The notes: generated from the letters alone by a model not told the origin. Positions 37,494-47,771 are shown, counted from the stretch's first letter. The stretch is DNA of 64,000 nt from Ophiostoma sp. CBS 140.51 (GCA_029298735.1 JANSLP010000057.1:85550-149549); one strand, 5' to 3'. Numbers and translations are program-made.

Positions 37494-38036
37494 ATGCACT
37501 CCTTCACGACGTTTGCACTTGCCTTGCTGCCAGCTCTGGCCACAGCTGGTTTTGTCCGCCGCAGCAACTGCGACTCGACACCTCCTGTGACGTTCAACCT
37601 CGCGCTCTACAACCCAACCACCAACGCGCCCACCGGCCAGTACCTCGACAAGAGCGGCGACCCCTACAACGTCAACACCAACCCAGACGGCTCGCCGACC
37701 TACATCGGCTATGCCGGCAGTTCTCTGCCCAGCAGCCCCATGTTCCAGCTCGACAGCACCACGGGCTCTTGGCAACTGGCCGGTGGAGGAGCGTATGCTA
37801 GCCAGCTCACAGGCACCTTCGACCTGGTGTCCTTTGCCGACGCGGCGTACTCAGCTGGCCTGCCACCGTTGACGTGCAGCTTTGACGACGGGACGGGCAA
37901 ATTTTCGTGCACAACGCCCAGCCTTCCTGGTGGTGGTGTGTTCGGTTTGTGCGGCCAGAATGTCGTGTTTTGGGATGGCATAAGCTCGACGGGTTGCCCT
38001 GGGCCAGTTATTCGGTGTGATCTGTACAAAGTGTAG
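37494..38036 (+). CDS. Small secreted cysteine-containing protein
   Basis: A 180-residue single-exon gene. Residues 1-18 form a clear signal peptide (MHSFTTFALALLPALATA), with likely cleavage before G19. A dibasic RR at 22-23 directly follows and could be trimmed by a Kex2-type protease. The mature part has six cysteines, five of them in the last third (LTCSF, FSCTT, GLCGQ, TGCPG, IRCDL), suggesting up to three disulfides. It is rich in Gly, Ser, Thr, Pro and Asn, and has no GPI-anchor tail. Its layout vaguely recalls fungal cell-wall or surface proteins of similar length, but I recognise no family. A poly(A) signal follows at about 38103. Role unknown: extracellular structural protein or effector-like protein are both possible. 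Confidence 0.75.
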   Translation: MHSFTTFALALLPALATAGFVRRSNCDSTPPVTFNLALYNPTTNAPTGQYLDKSGDPYNVNTNPDGSPTYIGYAGSSLPSSPMFQLDSTTGSWQLAGGGAYASQLTGTFDLVSFADAAYSAGLPPLTCSFDDGTGKFSCTTPSLPGGGVFGLCGQNVVFWDGISSTGCPGPVIRCDLYKV

Positions 38037-38102
38037 GGTCGATGAAGGAGAGAGGTAGAATTGGTTGGGATGGAAACAAATGTTTCGTAGAGACTCATTT
38101 TG

Positions 38103-38108
38103 AATAAA
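38103..38108 (+). terminator. Poly(A) signal AATAAA for the secreted-protein gene
   Basis: AATAAA lies about 67 bases downstream of the stop codon of the secreted-protein gene. It sits just before the end of the opposing HET pseudogene. Confidence 0.45.
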
Positions 38109-38123
38109 TCTGGCATAATTTCT

Positions 38124-39126
38124 TTACATCTCCACCAACTCCTCGTACTCATCCACCAACTCCTTGTACTCATCTTCAGCCAGACCAGCAGCATTTGTAA
38201 GGTCCCGCGTCACCGTTAGGCGAATGCAGTTGCCGATAAAAAGGGCTACTGTGACGTCGACTGTGAGGTTCCTGCGGTATTGTAGCTTGGCGTTGTACTC
38301 GACACGGTATTTGACGTGTTCAGAGTAGGCGTCAATGGTCTCGACGGATCCGTGTGGCGCAGGATACTCGTCAATCAGCAGCAGTTCCAGCAATGACTTG
38401 TCCGCCGGCATGGCCGCTACGCTGCACTCGGCACGGCAGGGTTGACGCTATGCGTCGTACTCAATTTTGAGCTTGACCAAGTCTGGTACCAGTCGCCTGG
38501 TGGATAAGAGGCACAAAGTCTCTCGTCTTGTAAAAGTGCCATGTCCACCCAGATCGGCCATGGTTGTGCCTCCATTTGATGCCGATGCGTTGCCAGTGAG
38601 CATTGTAAAAGTACAGTTGTTGTGGTGCAAGAAACTCTTGAAGCGTCCAGCGTCGTTGGAACCAGCGGCTGTTGAGGATGGCTTGGTCAAAGCAATATCT
38701 TTTGTGGGAGACAGTCTTGAGAGTCTTTGATTCACCCACAGCAGACCCTTTTTCATCGTCTCCATCTTTTCCATCTTCTTCATCTTTGGCGTGTTGCAGC
38801 TCGACATCTTTGAGGAAGGCATAATATTTCACTGCGTTTTGGTACCATTGGTACATGGAGTTGATGGCCTCCTGAAACTCGGCACTACTGGTCTTGTTGG
38901 TGCAGACCGTGTCGATCCAAACATACTCGACACGCGGTCACTCTTTTCTTGCGAGAGTTATGAGATCATTTACTTTGGGAGTGCGTAGGACGGCCTCCGG
39001 GTTGGCGCAAAAGTCTTGGAATGTCGGCTCGTTGTCTTCCCATGTGTGCGACAAGATTGAATAGCGGGTGTTGCTGCCGTCGCCAACCTGCTCTAGCATG
39101 CGGGCATTGATGTTGATCAACCGCAT
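38124..39126 (-). pseudogene. Broken HET-domain (heterokaryon incompatibility) gene
   Basis: The minus strand encodes a recognisable HET protein in pieces. From 39126 it begins MRLININARMLEQVG and continues YSILSHTWEDNEPTFQDF, the classic HET N-terminus. The frame is cut by TGA at 38938-38940 (..LARKE*PRVEYVWIDTVC..), then continues in the same frame through the second HET block (EYVWIDTVCTNK, EAINSMYQWYQNA, SRWFQRRWTLQEFLAP, about 38920-38600) to a stop at 38461. A shifted frame carries the likely continuation (KLKIEYDA, TAG at 38448, then 38411-38124 with an EYKELVDEYEELVEM end). So there are two in-frame stops and one frameshift. CGA to TGA would explain the first stop. An intron at the first stop is not supported, because coding similarity runs right across it. 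It lies head-to-head with an intact HET gene 558 bases away. Confidence 0.8.
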
Positions 39127-39684
39127 GACGGTGGGTGGGCAATGTGGCTGTAAGTGAATATCGGTGTTATTGAAGAAAACGCAGTGTAAAAAAAGAAGAA
39201 AGTTCGTGTGCTATTTTCCAAGACCCGTGAATATTTAAACAGTAGACAAGTGGCGGATTCGCTCGTAATGCGGCTCTTTTTGTCTCCTCGTGGATGGAAA
39301 GCGCCTGACCGCTAATGCAACGGCGGCGGCTGGCGTTGATTCTGGCTGTCAAAAGTGCATTTTCTCCATTCGTCCAAGAAAAGGCGATGAATCCATAAGA
39401 TTTCGTCCATAAAATCCACTCACAGCCACGCTGCTGTACGACGTACTGCAGTCTGCATTAGCTTCTGTCTTTGATTTCGACGAGGCTGTCTGGCTGGGCG
39501 AAAAACAATCTTGGCGCATCGGGCGACACGATGATGGTGTGAAGGCATTTTGTGCCGCTCTTGAACTGAGCAGGGCGCAGCAGAAAATATATCTCTTGAC
39601 AGCAAACAGCGATGGTGTTTGAATCTTTTGCGATCTTGGATATGTTCACTTCGAAACATTGCCAACGTCACAATCCTTCTCATC
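39127..39684. promoter_or_regulatory. Shared upstream region of the HET pseudogene and HET gene
   Basis: This 558-base interval separates two divergent HET reading frames, so promoters for both are expected here. No other gene is supported. The region has no clear TATA box that I can place with confidence. Confidence 0.4.
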
Positions 39685-41760
39685 ATGGCGTATGAGTACT
39701 CCCTCTTGAATGAGTCGAACAGCGAGATCAGGTTGTTGACACTCTTTCCGGGACTGTTCCATTTCCCGCTGCGGGGTCGCCTTGACGTCTGCCGCCTCGT
39801 TAAAGACGAGGAAACCCCGCCATATGAGGCCTTGTCCTACCACTGGAGCGATCCGGCGCCGGCTGCCTCCATTTGGATCGATGGCCTTGAGCTACCGATC
39901 GCTCGCAACCTCGACGTTGCCTTGCGCCACTTGCGTTATGTTGGACAACTGCGCGTGTTCTGGGTCGATGCCGTCTGCATCAACCAGAAAGATGTGGCCG
40001 AGCGCAACCCGCACCTCTTGGCCGTGAACGCTGTGTACGAACAGGCGCATCGCGTTGTCGGCTGGCTCGGGCCTGGAAATTCAGAAACAGATGCGATCTT
40101 GGCCGCCGTGGGTGCAACAGAGAGCCCTGCCATTTTCGGAGCGCGTCCGCTCCCGACCTCGGCGCCAATCTCGACTGCAAGTCATCCTTTGAACCAACGA
40201 CCGGATCCTGACAGAAATGTTGTCGACATCAACCTCGACTGCATCCTGGCTCGCCCCTGGTGGCGTCGGTTGTGGGCTGTGCAGGAATTTGTGCTGGCTG
40301 CCAAAGACCCATTGATCATCTGTGGCTTTAAGGAAGTGGCCTGGCCTCTGTTGCAGCTGGCAGTGAGGGAATATGACGAGCAACCGCGTTGTAGAGGGCG
40401 CGATGTTGACGACGATGGTGACGACGATGTTGACGACGATGTTGAAAACGAAAACAAAATAGTCGGCGCTACGTACGCCTCTCGGTTCGGTTATTTTCGC
40501 CAGGAAGTGCAAACTGAAAAGAAATGGGCAGAGAAGTGGCACGCCCACGCCATCAATATTCCCGAGGAAGACCGTTTGTTCATAGCTCCAGGTGGTCTAG
40601 TTGGAAGAGACGATAACCCGCACGCCCTTGACCTGACCCACGTTCTCCAAAATTCGGTCTACTTTGAGACGACCGACCCACGGGATAGAATCTATGCCTG
40701 CCTAGGACTGATGGCATCGAGCGTACGCCGGGCTCTGGCGCCCGACTACAACAAGTCGGTCCTGCAGGTGTACACGGACATGTCGCAACAGATCTTGGCG
40801 ACGCCCAAGGAACGCTTCTTCTCGTTCTTTTCGTTTGCGCAGCTCGCCGGCGACAGTGGAGGACAAAAGAGCAAAGACGATAACTGGCCCAGCTGGGTGC
40901 CCGACTGGTCACAGTCGCACATGACCTCTGGGACACCGCGCGATCCGATCGTGTACATGGATATCTATTGGTATTGCGACCTGGGTCCACGGCGGCGGCC
41001 AGTCACCATTCGTGAAGAGGCTGTCGAGGAGGCTGTCGACAAACGCAACCGGCTTGGTGGCATCGACCGTTCTGTGACATCTTCAAGACTGGTCTGTAGC
41101 GTGGCTGGATTCGTTTTTGACACCGTGGATTCCGCCGTACAGTTGCAGAGCAAAGGGGACCTGGTTCGGCAGATTGTTGGGCCTCTTTATAACATGGCCT
41201 GGGCTGCCGATGCAAAGCCGCTCGACCCAGACCACCTCTTTGCCCCTCTTCAGCGTGATACCGACCTGGTGGTTATGATTGGAGGAGGGAATCCGTGCTT
41301 GGTGACGCCGCCAAAGCATAGCAGTGCCCTTCTTCGTGAACAGGCTGAGCTGTATGGTATCACACTACCGCCGCGTTACGACGTCAAAAACGATAAGAAC
41401 GAGAAAGACGGCAAAGTCGACAAAGGCGGCTCTGTTGTGAAGAGAGACTCTTTGTATCTTGTTCGCGACAACCGCTGGGAGTTCGCTCCGACGCGCTGGT
41501 TTTTTACAACCAACCTCGGCTTCACTGGCATCTGCGTCGAGCAGGTCGTGGACGGCGATGTGGTCACTGTGATACCAGGCGAGCGTGTGCCCATCGTGCT
41601 ACGGCCACAGCCACTGTTATCGAAGGTTTCGTTGAAGTCGTCGGGCACACTATACTCTGTCGTCGGTGCTGCACACGTTGGCGCCATCCAGTGTAATGAT
41701 CTGATAAGAGAGCTCTGCTCGTCTGGAAAGATGAACGAGGTGGTGTTTGACCTCGTGTGA
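39685..41760 (+). CDS. HET-domain protein (heterokaryon incompatibility family)
   Basis: A 691-residue intact single-exon gene. The HET domain (PF06985 type) covers about residues 47-205: YEALSYHW (47-54), WVDAVCINQ (92-100), an NAVYEQAHRVVGWLG segment and RPWWRRLWAVQEF (190-202). The remainder resembles the long C-terminal part of HET-6/tol-type proteins, with WVPDWS and DPRDRIYACLGLMASS. A run of Asp/Val (about 238-250) comes from a 12-base repeat near 40400-40445. HET proteins act in the cytoplasm in allorecognition and can trigger cell death when unlike hyphae fuse; the specific partner is not known. The start at 39685 is the first ATG in frame; the sequence before it is open but has no ATG. 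Its 3' end converges on MAK16. Confidence 0.9.
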   Translation: MAYEYSLLNESNSEIRLLTLFPGLFHFPLRGRLDVCRLVKDEETPPYEALSYHWSDPAPAASIWIDGLELPIARNLDVALRHLRYVGQLRVFWVDAVCINQKDVAERNPHLLAVNAVYEQAHRVVGWLGPGNSETDAILAAVGATESPAIFGARPLPTSAPISTASHPLNQRPDPDRNVVDINLDCILARPWWRRLWAVQEFVLAAKDPLIICGFKEVAWPLLQLAVREYDEQPRCRGRDVDDDGDDDVDDDVENENKIVGATYASRFGYFRQEVQTEKKWAEKWHAHAINIPEEDRLFIAPGGLVGRDDNPHALDLTHVLQNSVYFETTDPRDRIYACLGLMASSVRRALAPDYNKSVLQVYTDMSQQILATPKERFFSFFSFAQLAGDSGGQKSKDDNWPSWVPDWSQSHMTSGTPRDPIVYMDIYWYCDLGPRRRPVTIREEAVEEAVDKRNRLGGIDRSVTSSRLVCSVAGFVFDTVDSAVQLQSKGDLVRQIVGPLYNMAWAADAKPLDPDHLFAPLQRDTDLVVMIGGGNPCLVTPPKHSSALLREQAELYGITLPPRYDVKNDKNEKDGKVDKGGSVVKRDSLYLVRDNRWEFAPTRWFFTTNLGFTGICVEQVVDGDVVTVIPGERVPIVLRPQPLLSKVSLKSSGTLYSVVGAAHVGAIQCNDLIRELCSSGKMNEVVFDLV

Positions 41761-42010
41761 TGGCGGGTGCTGTAAATGTCAGTTGTAAGATGGAAGGGAA
41801 GACAGGAAATGAAATGGGGAAGTGGTTCCAAGATTCAAAAATGTATTATAACCCGAAAAAGGCGTTGTGTCAGAGGCCACCTTCGCAAAAACAATGCTAT
41901 CTAATAGTGGCAAAATAACAGGGACGCCTTGAAGGATCAAAACAGTAAAATTCCAACGCTTTTTTTCTACCGCAAGAGCAACCCAATGATGACAAGAGGT
42001 GCTTCATCGA

Positions 42011-43302
42011 CTAGAAGTTCAGGGACTCGGCCTCGGCGTGCTTGTTGCGGTTCGTGTAGTCGACGACCATCTTCATCTTCTCCTTGGTGGCAGCCTTCTT
42101 GGCCGGCTTCATGCGCGTGACACGGCCACGCTTGCGCTTGTCGCCAATCAGCTTGACCTTGTACTTCTTCTTCTTGCCATCGTCCTCGGACTCCTCTTCC
42201 TCAGACTCCTCTTCCTCGTCATCGTCCTCGTCCTCATCGTCGTCCTCCTCGTCATCGTCGTCGTCGACCGAGCCTTCGCCGAGCCAGTCCTCAATGTCGC
42301 CAACCTCCTCGTCACTCTCGTCAAAGTCGCTGACGTACTCGACATCGCCGCTGTCCGACAGGTCGTCCTCGTCGCCGTCGCCGTTCCGCAGCAACTGGGC
42401 CTGCCGTGTCGCCTTCTTGGCTTTCACGCCTTCATACTCCTCCTCGAGCTCAGACTCGTCTTCTTCGCTGCCCTCCTCACTACCCTTGTCGTCGCTGTCG
42501 ATAATGCCCTTGTCCATGTCCTTGTCGCGCGTGGCGCCGTCCTCGCGCTCCATGGCCGTCAGGACCTTCTTCCAGATCGTCTCGCTGACATTGAGCGGCT
42601 CATGGCCGTACGTGCCCGACCGCAGACGCTGCAGTAGCTCTCGCTCAATCGTCTTCTCGAGTTGTGCCGCCGACTCGGCCTTGCGCTCGCGCGCCCGCTC
42701 ACGGTGCCGCACTTTGGGTGCCAGCTTCGCCACCATTGTCTCGCCCAGCCGCTCTTCCTCCTTGGCAATCTTGCGCATGCGGATGGCGACTTGTGTCAGG
42801 CGGGTAAGACGCTGCTTGCTCTTGTGGATCAAAAACTTGGGCCAGTAAATGAGGCGGTCATCAATCTGCTGGAGGGCTTCGGCGTAATTTTGCGACAGAC
42901 GGATACGTTCCCACAGTTTCGATGGCAGGTGAGCGCGCTCGACGGTCTTCATGTACAGGTACAAACGGCCGGCTGTGAAGAGGGAAAGGGATTAGTAAAG
43001 AAAGTAAAGGACACCGGGTTGCTTTTGTTCTCGTGCTTCAGCTTGACATACTCTCTGGGTTGGCGCGGACGGTTGCGTATCTCGAGTTGGCCAAAGGGCA
43101 GGCCTGCCGCGAGCAGAAACCCGTGACGTTGTATTCATTGTGACAGAAGTTTTGACCGCTCGGGGCTCTGTGAAGATGTTGTTAGAAGAGGACAGATCGA
43201 CAGAGACGATGGTCCAAAACCAGACGGAAGAAAAACGCACTTGAGCTTGTAGGAGCAAAACTGCTTGTCAATAATGCCCCAAATGATCTCGTCGGACGCC
43301 AT
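42011..43302 (-). CDS. MAK16: Ribosome biogenesis protein MAK16
   Basis: Three exons on the minus strand, 43302-43241, 43167-43052 and 42972-42011, give about 379 residues. The splice sites are GTGCGT/TCACAG and GTATGT/TCACAG, both with CTAAC/CTAAT branch sites, and phases agree. Exon 1 starts [21 protein letters not shown]. Exon 2 holds the conserved Cys-containing block ([21 protein letters not shown], split by me from the genomic sequence), and exon 3 continues [15 protein letters not shown] and the [14 protein letters not shown] block. The C-terminus has long acidic Asp/Glu runs and a final basic Lys/Arg stretch, as in MAK16 orthologues. MAK16 is a nucleolar pre-60S factor needed for 27S pre-rRNA processing. 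The final exon alone looks like a complete 317-codon frame, so the first two exons are easily missed. Confidence 0.93.
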
Positions 43303-44614
43303 GGTTGCGTTTGGCGGTCAGAGCCTCGTGAATCGATGGAAAATCGGTCCGCTTGTCGGGTAGAGTAAATGAGGTGGATGTCGGAGGAAAAGTTGTAGAA
43401 AGCAACAAAAACGACGATGCAAAAGAAAATTTGGGTTTGGAGTATTGAGATTTTGCCCGCCTCTACAGAGAGCAGGAGAAAAGTATGGGAAAAAAATGAA
43501 AAGCGAGCTAAAACTTTTTGGCGGTGGACAATTCTGCCGGGCGGTGTGCCAGTTGTGTAGAACAAGTGGGGCCCGCTCAAAATAGCAGGAACAGAACAGC
43601 GAGACTTGTGCGAGCTTTGATTGGTCCACTAAGCTTCACTTTTACGGTAGCTGCGACTTACACTGTTCAAGTGTTGACATTAGGGAATTAAAAGGACGAT
43701 GTTTGTGAGGTGGAATTTCAAAAATAAATAAACACGGCGTATTTTGCTGTTTTGTTTTAGCATACACTCTCACACCGTACAAATGCTTCAGCAATGCGGT
43801 GGCATCCAGGCCTATTATTGAAACAATGACCATGTAGCCTAGATCTGTGCCAATGAAAAGATGGACGACAGATCGAAAAGTGATGTATCGGCACGAGGCG
43901 ACGGTGTCGTAATAACGGGATTTTCGGGGGTAAAGGCTGGTCCTAGTATCAGGGTGGGTTTTGGGATCAAAATAGATGTTAACTTTTTGGTTCTTTTCTT
44001 TTTTCTTCTTTTTTTTTTAAGAAAAAAAAAGCAATTTTTGTACGTAAAAAACGCATATGATAAATTTCTCATATGGTGAAGATTTTTACTTCCTAACGAA
44101 TTGCCATACGTTTTAACCAATACAATACATTCCTTTGAGTACTATTAGTGTTTACGCTGGCTACTGTCCACTGGTGATGTTTTAGACATCGTAAATGTGA
44201 TATTCGCTATTTGAGCAGCTCATGTCGTTTTAGCCTAGCTCGACTCCGCCATCTTGTCACCTGGCGAACAATAAAGCCACACCCCTGATTCGGTCAGAGC
44301 AAAGTTAAACTACTAGAAATGATTTATCATAAATTTTGCAAAAGACAAAGATAGTGGCTGAAAATGGCGGAGCACACCATGGCTGACCAACGACGACTAT
44401 CGTGACAATCTCTATCGCAGTAATTCGAAACACCCTTATAGATGTTTAGGACGCACATACATCGTCGAGACGTTTCGTATCTATAATCTAGAAGAAGTTT
44501 CAGACTTCAAGACATACTGCTTGTAGAAGAAACTATACTCACAGTACTGAATATAAGATAAAACCATGCAGCATGTAATGAAAATTTTGGGTCCATGTTG
44601 TGATTTAATTCAAA
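43303..44614. other. Intergenic DNA upstream of MAK16
   Basis: This contains the MAK16 promoter and AT-rich sequence up to the interrupted gene. No gene is supported. A T-run directly followed by an A-run (about 44008-44031) could fold as a hairpin or terminate transcription. The small frame at 44566-44790 overlaps the end of the next gene and is not coding-like. Confidence 0.55.
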
Positions 44615-45826
44615 CTAATAAAATGTTCCTTGCTGGCGCCGCGATATTATCCTCGTTGACATTGACTGGACTTGCCTTGTACGTTCTAGCCCCCGATGAA
44701 AGTCAATCCACACTCTCGTCGCATCGTCCATCAAAGAAGGATCTTCATACAAGCGCGCTGACATCCAATTCTTCCACGGGCCCTCTGTAAACGTATACTC
44801 CACGGTCGCCACGATCTCATCGTGCATGTTTCTGACTTCCGCTCCCCGAGTGGCGGGATACATGAGCTGAGCATCGTCCCCTAGGTATACCCAAGCGAAT
44901 GTCTCCCACTTGTGCCCTGACCGCCTGTACGAGGAGCCCAAGACGACCCCATCAGCACATGCGTCTTGATACCGCCCACTCTCTGGAAAGACGCCCATCT
45001 CAAGTTGGGCGCACCAGACCTTCCAAATATCGCCTTCTTTGAAGTTTCTGCGAGACCGCCTGGCGCGTGTTTCATTAGGAACATTTTCATGATTGTAAAA
45101 ATTTGCCATGCCCTCAGGGATTCTGGGTCGCTGCATACTATCCTCAAAGAGATAGCGGAAAGTGAGGTCAGCGCAATATGCGGGCGCAATCTCAAACGGT
45201 ACGTCGTAACGCTCGCAGTCCAAAACAATTTGCACAAAACCGTGCCAGTAGATGACCTCGCTGACACGGACGCTCAGATTTGTAAAGAACATGTCAATGC
45301 AGTAGAATAGCGGCTTCCAATTTCGTAATGGCAAAGTGTCGGGATAGTCGTCCGATAGAAAAGCTTCATGTAGAGGAAGCGTAATATCAGACGGTGTCGT
45401 GATGCCGAGTGGCCACGCATGGGGAGGCTCGTGGCGCAGGCCTCTCACGTGGATCGGTCGGTTCCCGTTGCCCGGGTTGTCGTTATTCTTCTAGGGAACA
45501 AAAACCACGGGCCATCCGGCGTATGTCTTGGGGGGCCGAGTCTTGGTGTTGATGTAGATGTTGAGCATCAAGGGATCCTTCTTCACGGCTCTGTTGCCAG
45601 GAAAGGTCTGAGTGTAGCAAGTGATATCGGGAAGGTTGCGGAAGGTTGTATCGCGCCAGAGGGTGACCGGCGCTTCAATGTGCCTTTCAAAGGGTGGAAG
45701 GTCGATGTACTCGACATCGTGGTCGTCGTTCTCGCCAGATTGGCTATAGTCGAGGTCGAGGTGACCGTCGTACGAGGAGAAAGGTCGAAGAATGTGATTT
45801 CCTCGTTTATTTATGCTGAAGTCCAT
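44615..45826 (-). pseudogene. Interrupted gene of unknown family
   Basis: The minus strand is open in one frame from an ATG at 45826 to a stop at 44615 (404 codons), except for one TAG at 45493-45491. The two halves (about 111 and 290 codons) read as ordinary, hydrophilic, coding-like protein: RPFSSYDGHLDLDYSQSG early, YAGWPVVFVP just before the TAG, KNNDNPGNGNRPIHVRGLRHEPPHAWPLG just after and GPWKNWMSARLYEDPSLMDDA near the end. I recognise no domain. A spliced alternative exists: GTGAAG at 45586 to CCCTAG at 45491 would remove 96 bases in frame. However it would delete protein-like sequence and has no good branch site, so a nonsense mutation is more likely. The neighbourhood is the accessory block with HET genes. 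Product unknown. Confidence 0.6.
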
Positions 45827-46397
45827 GTTTTAGGCTTTGGCTGAACGAGTGAAGGTCGTCTGTGTCTTCCGTCGATTGTCGAATCGGCCGATGCTTTGCG
45901 CAGGAGGTAAAGAATGAAGCAATAAAAAGATGGGGATAACTTGTGAATATTATGCATGTAATAGAACTGCTCGGAGGTAAAAACAGAGAGCCATCTCCAA
46001 TTTCAGTACAGGTTGAGAAGTCTGCCCTGGACTCGGCAAGGAGTTTCGGGTTTGTTGTGGTCCGGGATTGTTGCGCCTTCCCAATCTTGTATTTCTGTGT
46101 TTACGAAAACGAGGCCGGAAGCCGCTGCCCAACAAGCGCAGCCCATGCATCGCACCTGCCAATATAACCCTTTCCCCTTTGAAGTTGCTCTTTCCTCAAA
46201 TGTCGTTTACGTTAAATTCATGGCTTGTTCCTTCCACTTTTGACTGTCGTTGTCCCATGAGATGACAAATGCAACGGCGAGAAATAAAAAGGGGCTTAAG
46301 TTTGAAACTTCCGTCTATTTGTTTGTATTTTACACCCCGATTGTCTATTTTCCCAAATATCGAATTGCACCGACAACAATCTCACCTTACCCCCCAC
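45827..46397. other. Intergenic DNA between the interrupted gene and the FAD monooxygenase
   Basis: This 571-base stretch holds the upstream flank of the interrupted gene and the 3' flank of the monooxygenase. No gene is seen. Short frames here have no motif. Confidence 0.55.
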
Positions 46398-47771
46398 TTA
46401 GTCATTGCTCACCTTGACATTGTCGGACATATCCGGCACATTCAGCTTCCGCGCCTCTGTCAGGTCCTGCAGCCCTGTCCGCCGCAGAACTTCCACCGTT
46501 GCGTCATAATGCTCTTCAGCATATGCCTCAGCATCGTGGCCCAGCAGCCATGCTTCACGTTGAAGGCGCATGGCCTCTGGGTTGGCGCGGATGGCTTCCA
46601 TATCGGCCTTGTGCCACGTGTCACGGGTCGTCTCACCCGTCTTCTGAGCAGCACGCACTCGCTCGTACCGCAGAGCCTCGAAAGCAGAAATGGCCTCGGG
46701 CACATTGGCAGCCGAACCAGCACGACGCAGCGTCACACCAAGCGTCACACCATCCTCAACAGCTTGGCTAGCGCCCTGAATCGACGTGGGCAGGAATGGA
46801 TGGGCTGCGTCACCAATGAGGGCAATGCGACGCTGAGGGCTGGTCCAGGTCGGTAGCGGGTCACGGTACACCAGCTTCCAGTCGACAAGTGGCTCTGGTG
46901 TCAGGTCGAGAATACGCTGGATGATGGGCTCCCAACCGACAAGCACCTTACGGGCATCGGCCACAGGCGCCTCGAGCTGCCAGCTCTCGTCAATGTCGGC
47001 AACATCCTTGTGTGTGCAGACCCACGAGAAGCTGCCCTTCTTGAGCGAGGCGGCAATAAAGTGAACGTCGGGGCCGATCCAGCAGATGTGCTGGTCGCCG
47101 TCGGGGTTGTTGAAGAAAAAGGACGTCAGGGGGTCCTTGGCAATCTCGGAACCGTCAAACCACGCGCGATAGATCGCATAGCCCGAGGCCTCTGGCTTGT
47201 CTTCGTAGCCGAGGACAAGTGTGCGGCCCAGCGACCGAACGCCATCGGCAGCCAGCACCACATCACCCTCGATGATTTTTTTCTCCTTCTTGCCGTCCCC
47301 CTCAATCTCCACCTCGACGGAGGCAGAGTCGGCCGTCTCAAAGTACTGTACCACACGGTGGCCCAGCCGAATATCAATCCCCAAGTCCTTCTCGGCATGG
47401 TCCAGCATCACACCGTGCAGCTCGCCGCGGTGGCCGTCATACCGCACCCCCCATTTGTTTTTCTCCTCGGCCCACTCCTGTCGCAGCAGCGGGTGCCCGT
47501 CAAATGTCTTGATCTGCAGGCTGTTGGCACGGTGGCTCAGTGGCTCAATCTTTTCGGCGACGCCGGGCCACCGACGAAAGATGCGGCTCGAGTTCTGGCC
47601 GAAGCTGATAATGTCGCCGAGCTCTTTGCGCACAGGGAACTTTTCGAGAACGGTGACAGTGTGGCCTTGGCGGTGGCACTCGATGGCTGCGGTCAAGCCA
47701 GCAAAGCCAGTGCCGACGACGATGACGCGGATGCCCGTCTTGGGCGCTGTTGGAATTGCTGAGGCTGACAT
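46398..47771 (-). CDS. FAD-dependent monooxygenase, salicylate hydroxylase-like
   Basis: A 457-residue single-exon gene of the class A flavoprotein monooxygenases (PF01494 type). The N-terminal FAD-binding motif is VVGTGFAGL (G20, G22, G25), the DG motif is AADGVRS (D176-G177) and the second FAD motif is ALIGDAAHPFLP (G320-D321). No signal peptide is present, so a cytosolic enzyme is likely. Such enzymes hydroxylate aromatic substrates with NAD(P)H and oxygen. The overall pattern is closest to fungal salicylate hydroxylase / 6-hydroxynicotinate 3-monooxygenase-like proteins, but substrate cannot be read from the sequence. The start context TCACAATG matches that of two other minus-strand genes in the window. 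It lies divergently from an MFS transporter about 2.1 kb away, so shared regulation for aromatic compounds is possible but inferred. Confidence 0.9.
   Translation of the reverse strand: MSASAIPTAPKTGIRVIVVGTGFAGLTAAIECHRQGHTVTVLEKFPVRKELGDIISFGQNSSRIFRRWPGVAEKIEPLSHRANSLQIKTFDGHPLLRQEWAEEKNKWGVRYDGHRGELHGVMLDHAEKDLGIDIRLGHRVVQYFETADSASVEVEIEGDGKKEKKIIEGDVVLAADGVRSLGRTLVLGYEDKPEASGYAIYRAWFDGSEIAKDPLTSFFFNNPDGDQHICWIGPDVHFIAASLKKGSFSWVCTHKDVADIDESWQLEAPVADARKVLVGWEPIIQRILDLTPEPLVDWKLVYRDPLPTWTSPQRRIALIGDAAHPFLPTSIQGASQAVEDGVTLGVTLRRAGSAANVPEAISAFEALRYERVRAAQKTGETTRDTWHKADMEAIRANPEAMRLQREAWLLGHDAEAYAEEHYDATVEVLRRTGLQDLTEARKLNVPDMSDNVKVSND

Noticed and set aside
38938..38940. Intron to bypass the TGA in the HET pseudogene
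   Set aside because: HET-family similarity runs in the same frame directly up to and beyond the stop, leaving no room for an intron, and there are no splice signals around it.
42084..42848. Ser-rich plus-strand frame opposite MAK16
   Set aside because: It is the reverse of MAK16's Asp/Glu-rich C-terminal region, which produces Ser runs when read on the other strand.
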